Notes under the pieces: generated by a model
The model's database searches: none
Told to the model about the DNA's origin: nothing
What the model saw: the letters and a program-made list of their open reading frames with translations, nothing else
Shown: one piece after another, positions 34,876-46,980 of the stretch
Layout of the letters: every line of letters starts with the position of its first letter
Numbering within the stretch: the stretch's first letter is position 1
Program-made: the position numbers and the translations under genes
Source: Stutzerimonas stutzeri
GTDB taxonomy: Bacteria; Pseudomonadota; Gammaproteobacteria; Pseudomonadales; Pseudomonadaceae
NCBI GenBank assembly: GCA_002387205.1
Contig: DGLA01000002.1
Coordinates: 124,001 to 188,000 of the forward strand
Length of the DNA stretch: 64,000 nt
Direction of reading: 5' to 3'

Positions 34876-35184
34876 TTAGTTGCCGGTGCCCGAGCCGGTG
34901 CCGCTGGTGCCGGTGGAGCCGGAGCTGCCGGGGCCTTCCAGCCTGCGCAGTGCCTGGGTGGTGTGAACGATGCAGTTTTCGACATCGCCAGCTTGCTGTG
35001 CTTGGCGCGCTTGCTTGATCAGGTCCTGGACCTCGCTGCGAGCGGGTTCGCCGAGCGTGGCCTTGTTGGTAGCCATGTTGTCTTCGATTTCCTGCATGTT
35101 CAGTTGGCAGAGGTTCTTGTCCGCTGCGAACACGGCGGGGCTGGCGATCAAAGCTACGGCGGCAACTAGGGCAAATTTGTTCAT
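34876..35184 (-). CDS. Small periplasmic protein with helical repeat-like core
   Basis: A 102-residue exported protein of unknown function. A signal peptide of about 20 residues ends AVFA, followed by a helical body (NLCQLNMQEIEDNMATN, EVQDLIKQARQAQQAGDVEN) and a flexible Gly/Ser/Thr tail (GSSGSTGTSGTGSGTGN). Two cysteines (near 25 and 70) could form a disulphide. GGAGG precedes the ATG at 35184. Similar small secreted proteins are widespread in Pseudomonas; it lies between ssrA and dld and shows no island traits. Confidence 0.75.
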   Translation of the reverse strand: MNKFALVAAVALIASPAVFAADKNLCQLNMQEIEDNMATNKATLGEPARSEVQDLIKQARQAQQAGDVENCIVHTTQALRRLEGPGSSGSTGTSGTGSGTGN

Positions 35185-35332
35185 AAAGTCCTCCAGGGAG
35201 TTAACTTCCCGGCGGGCCTGCCTGTTTTGCAATTGCGTGGCGGCGCCGAGGCGGATGAGCCTCTTTTACAAACTGGGCTCCTAACTTCCGACTGCGGTTG
35301 CGCTGAAGCGTTTCATTGTGGTGAACCGCCGT

Positions 35333-38185
<2,853 letters not shown>

Positions 38186-38242
38186 GCAGGCTCCGGTAGG
38201 AAAAAGCTGGCCGCGCCGAAGTGCCGCGCGGCCTCGGCAGGC

Positions 38243-39412
38243 TTAGCCGATGTGACGGCTGGTCTGGTAGTGATCCACCTCACGCACCAAGGAGTCGGTG
38301 GTGATCTCGCTGATGGATTTGGCGCCCGTCAGGACCATGGCCACGCGCATTTCCTTCTCGATCAGCTCGAGCAGGTTGGTGACGCCGGCTTCGCCATCTG
38401 CTGCCAGTGCGTAGGCAAAGGCACGGCCAAGCATGACGGTGTCCGCACCCAGGGCGATCATGCGAACCACGTCGAGGCCGCTGCGGATGCCGGAGTCGGC
38501 CAGGATCTTCAGGTCACCCTTGACCGCATCAGCGATGGCCGGCATGGCGCGGGCGCTGGAAAGCACGCCGTCGAGCTGACGACCGCCGTGGTTGGAGACG
38601 ATGATGCCGTCGGCGCCGAAGGTCACGGCATCACGGGCATCCTCCGCATCGAGGATGCCCTTGATCACCATTGGGCCGTCCCAGAACTCGCGGATCCACT
38701 CCAAATCCTTCCACGAAATCGACGGGTCGAAGTTGGCTGCAAGCCAGCCGATGTAGTCTTCCAGTCCGGTGGGGTTGCCACGGTAGGTCGAGATGTTGCC
38801 CAGGTCGTGCGGCTTGCCATGCAGACCTACGTCCCAGGCCCAGAAGGGGTGGGTCATGGCTTGCAGGATGCGGCGCACGTTGGCGTTCGGGCCGCTCATG
38901 CCGGAATGCGCGTCGCGGTAGCGGGCGCCGGGGGTCGGCATGTCCACGGTGAAAACAAGCGTGGTGACACCCGCTGCCTTGGCTCGCTCGAGGGCGTTCC
39001 TCATGAAGCCGCGGTCCTTCAGGACGTACAGCTGGAACCACATTGGGCGCTTGATGGCCGGGGCGACTTCTTCGATCGGGCACACCGATACGGTAGACAG
39101 GGTGAACGGGATGCCTTTCTTGTCGGCGGCGCGCGCGGCCTGGACTTCTCCCCGGCGGGCGAGCATGCCAGTCAGACCGACTGGAGCCAGCGCAACCGGC
39201 ATCGCCAGGGTTTCGCCGAACAGCTGGGTTTCCAGACTGAGTTCCGACATGTTGCGTAGCACTCGCTGACGCAGGGCGATGCTGGCCAGGTCATCCACGT
39301 TGCGGCGTAGCGTGTATTCGGCATAGGCGCCACCGTCCACATAGTGGAAAAGAAACGGTGGAAGTTTGCGTTTTGCGGCAGCGCGGTAGTCCGTAGAGGC
39401 AGAGATGATCAT
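38243..39412 (-). CDS. lldD: L-lactate dehydrogenase (FMN, quinone-dependent)
   Basis: A 389-residue alpha-hydroxyacid oxidase-family flavoprotein. The FMN/substrate signature VSNHGGRQLDG contains the catalytic His-Arg pair, and LADSGIRSGLDVVRMIALGA binds FMN phosphate. It oxidises L-lactate to pyruvate at the membrane, feeding quinone. It sits between lldP and dld; 57 bases separate it from dld. Confidence 0.95.
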   Translation of the reverse strand: MIISASTDYRAAAKRKLPPFLFHYVDGGAYAEYTLRRNVDDLASIALRQRVLRNMSELSLETQLFGETLAMPVALAPVGLTGMLARRGEVQAARAADKKGIPFTLSTVSVCPIEEVAPAIKRPMWFQLYVLKDRGFMRNALERAKAAGVTTLVFTVDMPTPGARYRDAHSGMSGPNANVRRILQAMTHPFWAWDVGLHGKPHDLGNISTYRGNPTGLEDYIGWLAANFDPSISWKDLEWIREFWDGPMVIKGILDAEDARDAVTFGADGIIVSNHGGRQLDGVLSSARAMPAIADAVKGDLKILADSGIRSGLDVVRMIALGADTVMLGRAFAYALAADGEAGVTNLLELIEKEMRVAMVLTGAKSISEITTDSLVREVDHYQTSRHIG

Positions 39413-39531
39413 CGTATGGTCTCACCGATTTGAACGAGGTAGATCTCGTGATGCGCTCGTCTGCGACGAGGCGGTGTCCCGATCCGGGGTGTTTTGTTCG
39501 CATGTCTGTCGTCAGACAGAACTGCGAAACA

Positions 39532-39559
39532 CCTTTGCCCCGATATTCCGGGGCAAAGG
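39532..39559 (-). terminator. Intra-operon hairpin between lldP and lldD
   Basis: CCTTTGCCCCG (39532-39542) pairs perfectly with CGGGGCAAAGG (39549-39559) over six bases, 13 bases after the lldP stop. No clear T run follows on the minus strand, so it may be a partial terminator or an mRNA-stabilising stem that sets different permease and enzyme levels. Confidence 0.6.
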
Positions 39560-39572
39560 CTGTGCATCGCTT

Positions 39573-41267
39573 TCAGACGCCGACGAGAGGGTCCGTCACA
39601 CCCATCATGTAGATTGCTATCAAGCCGATCACTCCGGTGAACAGCACGTAGTACAGGGTAGGCCATACGGTCTTCCGCAGGGTGACGCCCTCGCGGCCCA
39701 GCAACCCCACCGTAGCCGAGGCCGCAACCACGTTGTGGATCGCAACCATGTTGCCCGCTGCTGCGCCGACCGCCTGGATGGCGACGATCATCGCGCCGGA
39801 GATGCCCAGCGACTGTGCGACACCAAACTGGAACTGGCTGAACATCATGTTGCTGACTGTGTTCGACCCGGCAAGGAACGCGCCGAGCGCCCCAATCGAA
39901 GGTGCCAGCAGCGGATAGATGCCGCCTACGCTATCCGCCACATAGCGCGCCATGGCGATCGGCATGCTTGGCAGGTCGCCCGCGTTTACGCCGGAGTTGA
40001 TCAGGATGCGCACCATAGGCACCGTGAACAGCAACACGAAGCCGGCGCTGAGCAGCACGCTGCTCGATTCCTTGACTGCGGCCTTGAGCTCCGCGGCGCG
40101 CATTCCATGCAGAAAGAAGGTGATCAGCACCACGGCTACAAGAATGCCGCCTGGCAGGTAGAGCGGTTCGATGCTGGCGCTGATGCCGGTCTCGCCCAGG
40201 ATATTGGCGAAGGCGATGGAAACGGATTTCAGTGCGGCGGTCACGGGCGAGAAGACACGGCTGATGACCAGGATCGCACCGACCAGCACATAGGGCAGCC
40301 AGGCACGAAAGGCACTCATTGGGCGCGCAGCAAGGTCGTCAAGCTTCATCTCGATGGTCCCGACCCACTCGGCCGGCCAGTCCCTGGCGTCGGCAAAATC
40401 CCAACGGGTCTTAGGCACCAGAAAGTTGAAGCGAGCAGCTGTCGTCACAATCGCCAGGCCGACCAGGCCGCCCAGCAGAGACGGGAATTCAGGACCGAGA
40501 AATACGCCGGTCGCAACATAGGGCAGGGTGAACGCAAACCCGGCAAAAAGTGCGAATGGGAGAACCTCGAACCCGGCCTTCCAGCTCTTCTCCTTGCCGA
40601 AGAAGCGGGTCAGCATCAGCACCATGATCAACGGCATGACTGTACCGACGATGGCGTGGGTGATCGCGACGCTGCTGGTGATCTGCTGCAGGAAAATCGG
40701 CCAGCTGGAGCCTTGAGCGGTCAGCTGTGCGCCAAGCGTGGCGGTGTCCAGCCCGCTGTTCACACCCACGATAATGGGCGTGCCCACTGCACCGAACGAG
40801 ACCGGGGTGCTCTGGACCAACATTCCCATCAGCACTGCCGCCATCGCCGGGAAGCCTACGGCGACCAGCAATGGCGCAGCGATCGCAGCGGGGGTGCCGA
40901 AGCCGGATGCGCCCTCGATAAAGCAGCCAAACAACCATGCGATGATGATCGCCTGTACGCGGCGGTCAGGGCTGATGGTGGTAAAGCCAGCCCGAATCGC
41001 AGTGATACCGCCGGAATGCTTCAAGGTGTTCAGCAGCAGGATCGCGCCAAAGATGATCCATAGCAGACCGAGGGTGATGACCAGGCCCTGCAGGGTCGAG
41101 GCGATGATTCGACTGAAGCTCATGTCCCAGATGAACAGGCCGATGGCGGCTGTGAACAGGAACACCACGGGCATGGCGCGGCTGGCTGGCCAGCGCAAGC
41201 CGATCAGCATCACGGCAGCGAGCAGGATCGGGGTGAAGGCAAACAGGGCAAGCAGTCCGTTTGACAT
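39573..41267 (-). CDS. lldP: L-lactate permease
   Basis: A 564-residue LctP-family permease with about 13-14 membrane helices; blocks LFGCFIEGASGFGTPAAIAA and GSNTVSNMMFSQFQFGVAQ are diagnostic. It imports lactate (and often glycolate) by proton symport. First gene of the operon, preceded by two LldR operators in the divergent region shared with lldR. GGGAG lies before the start codon. Confidence 0.95.
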   Translation of the reverse strand: MSNGLLALFAFTPILLAAVMLIGLRWPASRAMPVVFLFTAAIGLFIWDMSFSRIIASTLQGLVITLGLLWIIFGAILLLNTLKHSGGITAIRAGFTTISPDRRVQAIIIAWLFGCFIEGASGFGTPAAIAAPLLVAVGFPAMAAVLMGMLVQSTPVSFGAVGTPIIVGVNSGLDTATLGAQLTAQGSSWPIFLQQITSSVAITHAIVGTVMPLIMVLMLTRFFGKEKSWKAGFEVLPFALFAGFAFTLPYVATGVFLGPEFPSLLGGLVGLAIVTTAARFNFLVPKTRWDFADARDWPAEWVGTIEMKLDDLAARPMSAFRAWLPYVLVGAILVISRVFSPVTAALKSVSIAFANILGETGISASIEPLYLPGGILVAVVLITFFLHGMRAAELKAAVKESSSVLLSAGFVLLFTVPMVRILINSGVNAGDLPSMPIAMARYVADSVGGIYPLLAPSIGALGAFLAGSNTVSNMMFSQFQFGVAQSLGISGAMIVAIQAVGAAAGNMVAIHNVVAASATVGLLGREGVTLRKTVWPTLYYVLFTGVIGLIAIYMMGVTDPLVGV

Positions 41268-41383
41268 GTCAGACTCCCGCGATCGTTTGTTGCGGATGGG
41301 GGCCCGAACGGACCGGGGTCAAGCAGATAACTGGAGACTGCATCTGGTAGTCCTCTTCTTGTTGGATGCTCCAGGTTGTAAAG

Positions 41384-41394
41384 TGGTATTACCA
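41384..41394. promoter_or_regulatory. LldR operator, lldP-proximal
   Basis: TGGTATTACCA is a perfect match to the FadR-group operator TGGT-N3-ACCA, extended by partial symmetry (GTGGTATTACCAATTCAC). It lies about 115 bases before lldP in the divergent region. Confidence 0.8.
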
Positions 41395-41521
41395 ATTCAC
41401 AGCGAGGTCCGGCCAGCGTAAGAGTTCTCTGCCTGATCCGTCAATTGCGCAGTCATAGACTTTGGTCGCAGCAAGCCTTGTTGCAGCGGCACAGACAGCT
41501 GGCTAGGCTGCACCCGTGTAG

Positions 41522-41532
41522 TGGTCAAACCA
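41522..41532. promoter_or_regulatory. LldR operator, lldR-proximal
   Basis: TGGTCAAACCA, again a perfect TGGT-N3-ACCA palindrome, 13 bases before the lldR start, where binding would block lldR translation or transcription start. Its centre is 138 bases from the other operator, suiting a repression loop. Confidence 0.8.
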
Positions 41533-41545
41533 ATTGAGAGGCGTC

Positions 41546-42334
41546 ATGGAAGTTGGAATGGTGCGTCAGCGGAGACTGGCCGATAACATCGTCGAGCAAC
41601 TTGAGGCCATGATCCTCGAGGGCACGCTCAAGGCTGGAGAGCGGTTGCCCGCCGAGCGTGTGCTGGCCGAACAGTTCGGCGTGTCCCGGCCGTCGTTGCG
41701 TGAGGCAATCCAGAAGCTGGCAGCCAAGGGCCTGATCGTGAGCCGTCATGGCGGTGGCAATTTTGTTGCCGAATCCCTCGGTGCGACGTTCAGTGATCCG
41801 TTGCTGCATCTGTTGGAAAACAATGCTGATGCGCAGCGCGATCTACTCGAGTTTCGTCACACTCTGGAGGGCAGCTGCGCCTACTATGCGGCGCTGCGTG
41901 CTACTGAAGTGGACCATCAACGTCTGAGGGAGGCTTTTGCTGCGCTGCAGGACTGTTACGCACGCGAAGGGACGGTCACCCGTGCCGAGGAAGGAGCGGC
42001 CGACGCGCGCTTTCATCTGGCCATCGCCGAGGCAAGCCATAACGCCGTGCTGCTGCATACGATTCGGGGTCTGTTCGATCTGCTCAAGCGCAACGTCGTC
42101 ACCAACATCGGGGGGATGTACGAGCTGCGCAGCGAAACCCGCAACATGCTCATGAGACAGCATCAGGAATTGTACGACGCGATCATCGCTCGGCGGGCGA
42201 GCGAGGCGCGCGACGTCATCCATCGGCACATCAATTATGTGCAGGAAGTGTTGGCTGAAGGGCAGCAGGAGGCGCAGCGTCTGGCGCGAGCGCAGCGACG
42301 CCAGGGGCGTTCAGAGCCACGCCAGGAGAGGTAA
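41546..42334 (+). CDS. lldR: GntR/FadR-family lactate regulator
   Basis: A 262-residue repressor: an N-terminal winged helix-turn-helix (about 10-75, with LPAERVLAEQFGVSRPSLRE) and a C-terminal FCD ligand domain (about 95-225) with Asp/His metal-binding positions such as DARFHLAIAEASHN. It is divergent from lldP-lldD-dld with two cognate operators between, so it represses the operon until lactate binds. ATG 41546 follows GAGAGG; ATG 41558 is an alternative start. Confidence 0.93.
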   Translation: MEVGMVRQRRLADNIVEQLEAMILEGTLKAGERLPAERVLAEQFGVSRPSLREAIQKLAAKGLIVSRHGGGNFVAESLGATFSDPLLHLLENNADAQRDLLEFRHTLEGSCAYYAALRATEVDHQRLREAFAALQDCYAREGTVTRAEEGAADARFHLAIAEASHNAVLLHTIRGLFDLLKRNVVTNIGGMYELRSETRNMLMRQHQELYDAIIARRASEARDVIHRHINYVQEVLAEGQQEAQRLARAQRRQGRSEPRQER

Positions 42335-42401
42335 AGCAGTTGTCATATCTGCGGCGAGGGGCCGTCCGAGCGGGCGGGATCCGCTCGATAACCGAAGAGG
42401 C

Positions 42402-42884
42402 TTAGTCTTCTTTGCCCTTGGACCGCATCGCGCGTTGGATCTCGCGATCGGAGTCCCGCTCTTTTTCGGTGTGTCGCTTGTCGAACTCCTTTTTGCCCTT
42501 GCCAAGGGCGATATCGCACTTGATCAGGTGTTTTTTCCAGTAGATCGACAGTGCGACGCAGGCGTAACCCTTCTGCTGCACGGCACCGAACAGCTTGCCC
42601 AGTTCGCGCTTGTTGAGCAGCAACTTGCGGGTGCGGGTGGGATCGGCAATGACGTGGGTACTGGCGGTGGTCAGCGGCGTGATGTGGCAACCCATCAACC
42701 AGGCTTCGCCATCCTTGAGCAGCACATAGCTGTCCACCAGCTGTGCCTTGCCGGCGCGCAAGCTTTTGACTTCCCAGCCGGCCAGAACGAGGCCCGCCTC
42801 GAATTTCTGTTCGATGAAATAGTCGTGTAGCGCTTTCTTATTAAGCGCAATCGTCCCGGGGGACTGTTTTTTCTGTTTGGCCAT
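42402..42884 (-). CDS. smpB: SsrA-binding protein
   Basis: A 160-residue SmpB. Typical blocks are NKKALHDYFIEQKFEAGLVL, GWEVKSLRAGKAQL and the basic tail with KKEFDKRHTEKERD. It carries tmRNA to stalled ribosomes. Start at 42884 gives MAKQKKQSPGTIALNKKA. It lies 8 kb from ssrA with the lactate genes between, the same general arrangement I know from P. aeruginosa. Confidence 0.96.
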   Translation of the reverse strand: MAKQKKQSPGTIALNKKALHDYFIEQKFEAGLVLAGWEVKSLRAGKAQLVDSYVLLKDGEAWLMGCHITPLTTASTHVIADPTRTRKLLLNKRELGKLFGAVQQKGYACVALSIYWKKHLIKCDIALGKGKKEFDKRHTEKERDSDREIQRAMRSKGKED

Positions 42885-43098
42885 AGGCTGCGCATTATAG
42901 GGAGTCCTGCTGCGGCTGGCGATAACCAGCATGCTGTGGCGGCATGAAACTTGAGAGGGGCGCGCTTATCCCAGACAATAGGTCACCTCATGCATCGGGC
43001 CTCCTTTGGCTTGGTCTGCGTGTTGGCTCTTGCTCCGGTACTTTTTCTGCCGGTGGCGCTGGTGGCCTTGGTCGCCAATGACGAAGTAGAAGGTCTGC

Positions 43099-43533
43099 AT
43101 GACGACGCATATTCAACGCTCGGCGTTGTTGCCTTACCCGGCACACGCATTGTTCGACATGGTTAACGATGTAGCCAGTTATCCACAATTCCTGCCCTGG
43201 TGTTCAGCCACCGAGGTGCTCTCCAGCAGTGAAACCCTGATGCAGGCGAGCATGACGGTGGCAAAAGCCGGGATCAGTCAGCGTTTTCTGACGCGTAACG
43301 AACTGCAAGCTGGCAAGCGCATCGAGATGAAGCTCGAGGAAGGTCCCTTCAGTCATCTACATGGCATCTGGGAGTTCAAGGCGCTAGGTGAAAAGGCCTG
43401 CAAGATCAGCCTGGATCTGACTTTCGATTATGCGGGGCCGCTGGTGCGAGCCACCCTTGGCCCCCTGTTCAACCAGGCTGCGAATACGCTTGTCGACGCT
43501 TTCTGTGATCGTGCCAAGCAGCTGTATGGATAG
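43099..43533 (+). CDS. ratA: RatA/Coq10-family START-domain protein
   Basis: A 144-residue polyketide-cyclase/START-like protein (YfjG, Coq10-related). Markers are the N-terminal SALLPYPAHALFDMVNDVASYPQFLPWC and the C-terminal AANTLVDAFCDRAKQLYG. E. coli RatA was described as a 50S-binding toxin while the Coq10 homology suggests a ubiquinone role; both remain open. It overlaps rnfH by eight bases and diverges from smpB, the conserved gene pair of the gammaproteobacterial locus. Confidence 0.92.
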   Translation: MTTHIQRSALLPYPAHALFDMVNDVASYPQFLPWCSATEVLSSSETLMQASMTVAKAGISQRFLTRNELQAGKRIEMKLEEGPFSHLHGIWEFKALGEKACKISLDLTFDYAGPLVRATLGPLFNQAANTLVDAFCDRAKQLYG

Positions 43534-43858
43534 TGTCGCCATAGCAGTCGAGGTGGTTTACGCCCTGGCTGACAAGCAGATGCTGCTGCGTCTGGCGGTG
43601 CCTCATGGTACGACGGTGCGTCAGGCTGCGTTGACATCGGGAATGGCTGAGTACTTTCCCGGCCTGGACTTGGCAACCTCTCCGCTTGGGGTATTCGGGA
43701 AAGCGGTAGCCAGGCCGGACGAGCGTATTTTGGAAGAGGGCGAGCGAGTAGAGATCTACCGGCCTTTGATCGCGGACCCAAAGGAAGTCCGCAAGCAGCG
43801 TGCGGCAAAGGCAGCGCAAAGCAGGGCTGCCGAGTCTCGTGATGCTCCCACGACGTAG
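43526..43858 (+). CDS. rnfH: RnfH-family ubiquitin-like protein
   Basis: A 110-residue beta-grasp protein of the RnfH/YfjF family (MDSVAIAVEVVYALADKQML, then VAVARPDERILEEGERVEIYRPL). Function unknown; named from Rnf clusters in other bacteria, here paired with ratA as usual. The chosen start at 43526 overlaps the ratA stop by eight bases. The tail is Lys/Arg/Ala-rich. Confidence 0.92.
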   Translation: MDSVAIAVEVVYALADKQMLLRLAVPHGTTVRQAALTSGMAEYFPGLDLATSPLGVFGKAVARPDERILEEGERVEIYRPLIADPKEVRKQRAAKAAQSRAAESRDAPTT

Positions 43859-43871
43859 CCTGTAAGCAAAA

Positions 43872-43895
43872 AGAAGCCCGGCTTGCCGGGCTTCT
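43872..43895. terminator. Bidirectional terminator, rnfH/bamE
   Basis: AGAAGCCCGG (43872-43881) pairs perfectly with CCGGGCTTCT (43886-43895) across a CTTG loop between convergent genes, with an A run on the left and CCTGTTT on the right. Confidence 0.85.
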
Positions 43896-43914
43896 CCTGT
43901 TTGATGATGGATGC

Positions 43915-44421
43915 CTAGTCTGTTTCCAGGCGCCCCGGGGTGGGGACTGGCACCGGCTCGGCCGCGTCGACGTCGCGCTGGATCTGCTCGAGCAGCGATC
44001 CGGGCTGAGTGGCTTCTGGCTCGGTACGAACGGGGTCCGGTGTACCGGCAGGTAGATCGGTTCCCAGGATGGCTTCATCACGGCTCACGCCGGGTTTGAA
44101 GTCCCCGGCCAGGCCGGCGAGTTGATCGTTGGCATTGAATACCAGGCTCACCCGCTCCTGTCGGCGCTGGCTACCGCCTGGCTGGATGCTGTAGAGATAA
44201 TCCCAGCGATTGGCGTGGAAGGTGTCGGTGATCATTGGGTTGCCCATGATAAACCGTACTTGCGACCGGGTCATTCCGGGGCGTAACTGGTCTATCATGT
44301 CCTGCGTCACGACATTGCCCTGTTGAATGTCGACCTTGTAAACCCCGGGGAATGAACAACCGGCGAGTGCGAACAGGCCCACAAGGGTGAGGCTGGACAG
44401 CATGAGCTTGGTGTTTTGCAT
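43915..44421 (-). CDS. bamE: Outer-membrane assembly lipoprotein BamE
   Basis: A 168-residue BamE/SmpA lipoprotein of the beta-barrel assembly machine. The lipobox is LAGC (Cys22), and the core has QGNVVTQDMIDQLRPGMTRS and the RWDYLYSI strand. A long acidic, Pro-rich C-terminal tail (about 120-168) extends beyond the E. coli length, as in other pseudomonads. Start at 44421; the gene diverges from fur. Confidence 0.94.
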   Translation of the reverse strand: MQNTKLMLSSLTLVGLFALAGCSFPGVYKVDIQQGNVVTQDMIDQLRPGMTRSQVRFIMGNPMITDTFHANRWDYLYSIQPGGSQRRQERVSLVFNANDQLAGLAGDFKPGVSRDEAILGTDLPAGTPDPVRTEPEATQPGSLLEQIQRDVDAAEPVPVPTPGRLETD

Positions 44422-44514
44422 CGGTAGGTGACTTCCACTATCTTGGCTGGGCAAAGCCCGGATCATACCCGTATTGAAGGAGGCTGCGAAACAGCAGCAG
44501 CGAGAAAGCCAACC

Positions 44515-44922
44515 ATGGTTGAAAATAGCGAACTACGCAAAGCTGGCCTCAAAGTAACCCTGCCACGGGTCAAGATCCTGCAAATGCTGGATACCACTGA
44601 TCGGCGCCATATGAGCGCTGAAGACGTCTACAAGGCGTTGATGGAAGCCGGCGAGGATGTCGGCCTGGCAACCGTTTACCGCGTGTTGACCCAGTTCGAG
44701 GCGGCTGGCCTCGTGGTTCGGCATAACTTCGATGGCGGTCATGCCGTCTTTGAGCTGGCCGATGGCGGGCACCATGACCATATGGTTTGCGTCGATAGCG
44801 GTGACGTCATCGAGTTCTTCGATCCTGAGATCGAAAAGCTGCAAAAGGAAATCGTCAAGCGCCACGGGTACGACCTGGTTGACCACAACCTGGTGCTGTA
44901 CGTACGCAAGAAGGCTGACTGA
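44515..44922 (+). CDS. fur: Ferric uptake regulator
   Basis: A 135-residue Fur: winged helix (about 1-80, with HMSAEDVYKALMEAGEDVGLATVYR) and a metal-binding dimerisation half with HHDHMVCVDSGDVIEF. It represses iron uptake genes when Fe(II) is abundant; the ftr operon in this window carries a Fur-box-like site. The Cys of the second CxxC pair seen in E. coli Fur is absent, as in P. aeruginosa Fur. Confidence 0.96.
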   Translation: MVENSELRKAGLKVTLPRVKILQMLDTTDRRHMSAEDVYKALMEAGEDVGLATVYRVLTQFEAAGLVVRHNFDGGHAVFELADGGHHDHMVCVDSGDVIEFFDPEIEKLQKEIVKRHGYDLVDHNLVLYVRKKAD

Positions 44923-44982
44923 CTGGAAGCGCCTGCCTTACCCGCTGACGAAGGCAGCTTTGGCCGTGTATGACGTCACGAT

Positions 44983-45005
44983 AAGCCCCGCACTTTGCGG
45001 GGTTT
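44983..45005 (+). terminator. Rho-independent terminator after fur
   Basis: AAGCCCCGCA (44983-44992) pairs with TGCGGGGTTT (44996-45005) across a three-base loop, followed by ATTCGTTT, 60 bases past the fur stop. Confidence 0.8.
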
Positions 45006-45148
45006 ATTCGTTTCAGGAGGCTGGTTCTGGCAGATATCGTGTCGATGACAAAGACCTGGCAGTAAACGCTGATGGCTAGGTGTTCAGCGTCGCCGGAGCG
45101 TTGCCGCCACTCGGAGGCCGGCGAGGTATCTGATGCACAGCAGCCGCA

Positions 45149-46831
45149 TCAAACGCTCGATGCCTGCGCAGAGCCAATCATCTGTCGGGCATGAGCCAGT
45201 GCCTGCTCGGTGAGATCGACCCCACCGAGCATGCGCGCTATCTCTGCGACTCGCTCGCCTTCATCCAGCGAGGCTACCGCCGTATGTGTCTCGTCCTTGC
45301 CACGTGCCTTATGGACAAACAGATGGTGGTGGCCCTGAGCCGCCACCTGTGGCAGGTGAGTTACCGTCAGTACTTGGCCGCGCTCACCAAGGCGTCGTAG
45401 AAGTTGCCCGACCACCTCGGCGGTCGGGCCGCCGATACCGACATCGACTTCGTCGAAGACAAGGGTAGGGACGCGTGAGGTCTGGGCGGTGATTACCTGT
45501 ATCGCCAGGCTGATACGTGACAGCTCGCCGCCGGAAGCCACCTTCGCCAGGGGGCGCATGGGCTGACCTGGGTTGGCGCTTACAAGAAATTCAACTTGCT
45601 CCAGCCCGTGCGGCATGAGGTCATCCCCCTTGCTCGGTTTCAGCACAACGCTGAACTTGCCGCCTGGCATGCCCAGGCGCTGGATTTCCGCTTCCACCGC
45701 AACCGCCAGCGATTCTGCGGCCTGTTTGCGAGCCGCGCTGAGATCTTCGGCTTTTTCCCGATAGTGCCGCTCGTAGGCGGCCAGTTCTTCGCCCAGTTGC
45801 TCAAGTGCAGTGTCGTCGGCGTTCAGACCTTCCAGTTCTTCGAATAGTCGCTGTTGCAGTGCAGGCAGGTCCTGTGGCTGTACGCGATGCTTGCGTGCCA
45901 GGGTGTAAATACTGTCGAGGCGCTCTTCCAGCGCCTGCTGCCGTTGTGGGTCAGAATCGAAGTGGTCGAGAAAGCGATTGAGCTCTCCGACGGCTTCCTC
46001 TACCTGGATTTGCGCGCTCGCCAGCAGGTTCACGGCTTCGCCGAGTGCACCGGGTTGATTCTGGAAGCCGGTGAGTCGCTGCAGGCTCGAGGTCAGCGCC
46101 GAAAGCACGTTGCCGGCATCGCTCTCGCTACACTGGTCGATGACCTGGCGACAGGCGCCGAGGAGGTGCTCGGCATTGGCAAGATTCTTGTGCTCCTGCT
46201 CAAGCTGTTCCAGCTCGTCTTCGCCCAGCGCCAGGGTCTCGAGCTCTTCGAGCTGGTAGCTCAGCAATTGGTGGCGTGCGCGCTGTTCGTCGCTGCTGTT
46301 GCTCAATCGCTCCAGGCTTTGCTTGGTTTGTCGCCAGCGCTGGGCGGCCAGGTGGACTTGTCGTGAAAGATCCTGGCTGTCCCCGTATTCGTCGAGTAAC
46401 CGCCGGTGTGTGTCCAGCTTGAGCAGCGACTGATGTTCGTGCTGGCTATGAATATCGATAAGCAGCTCGCCGAGCGCTTTCAGGTCACCCTGTGGACATG
46501 GCGTTCCGTTGATATAGCCGCGCGATCGCCCTTCGGCAGTAATCACGCGACGAAGGATGCAGGGGCCATCGTTGTCCAGATCCCGCTCGGCCAACCAGGC
46601 GCGGGCGTCTGGGATGTCGTCCAGATCGAAGCTTGCAAGTATGTCCGCCTTGTCGGCGCCGATTCTTACCACGCTGCTGTCTGCGCGGTCGCCAAGGGTC
46701 AGCCCTAAAGCGTCGAGCATGATCGACTTGCCGGCCCCTGTTTCTCCGCTTATCACGCTCATGCCGCGCTTCAGTTCGAGGTCGAGGTGCTCGACGATGG
46801 CGTAGTTGTGCACGGAAAGATGGACCAGCAT
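45149..46831 (-). CDS. recN: DNA repair protein RecN
   Basis: A 560-residue SMC-like ATPase for double-strand-break repair: Walker A SGETGAGKSIML (near 30-37), two long coiled-coil arms, and the C-terminal signature VASGGELSRISLAIQ with Walker B TLVFDEVDVGIGG. AGGAG precedes the start. It diverges from grpE; I did not find a clear LexA box in the 230 bases between. Confidence 0.95.
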   Translation of the reverse strand: MLVHLSVHNYAIVEHLDLELKRGMSVISGETGAGKSIMLDALGLTLGDRADSSVVRIGADKADILASFDLDDIPDARAWLAERDLDNDGPCILRRVITAEGRSRGYINGTPCPQGDLKALGELLIDIHSQHEHQSLLKLDTHRRLLDEYGDSQDLSRQVHLAAQRWRQTKQSLERLSNSSDEQRARHQLLSYQLEELETLALGEDELEQLEQEHKNLANAEHLLGACRQVIDQCSESDAGNVLSALTSSLQRLTGFQNQPGALGEAVNLLASAQIQVEEAVGELNRFLDHFDSDPQRQQALEERLDSIYTLARKHRVQPQDLPALQQRLFEELEGLNADDTALEQLGEELAAYERHYREKAEDLSAARKQAAESLAVAVEAEIQRLGMPGGKFSVVLKPSKGDDLMPHGLEQVEFLVSANPGQPMRPLAKVASGGELSRISLAIQVITAQTSRVPTLVFDEVDVGIGGPTAEVVGQLLRRLGERGQVLTVTHLPQVAAQGHHHLFVHKARGKDETHTAVASLDEGERVAEIARMLGGVDLTEQALAHARQMIGSAQASSV

Positions 46832-46980
46832 GGCAGGGCTCCTGCGTAGGTGACTGTCTATTTATACAGTGCTTCTCGCGCGGGCTTCAAGCTGCTCGGC
46901 ACCAATGGTGTGTAAAGAAAGCGAGCGTCTTGACGAGCTGCAGCGTCGGCACGTGGCTGAACACCGGATGCGGGTCGGCC

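Noticed and set aside
39405..41063. 552-codon frame on the plus strand opposite lldP
   Set aside because: Composition is Arg/His/Gln-rich and it covers the clear permease gene; shadow.
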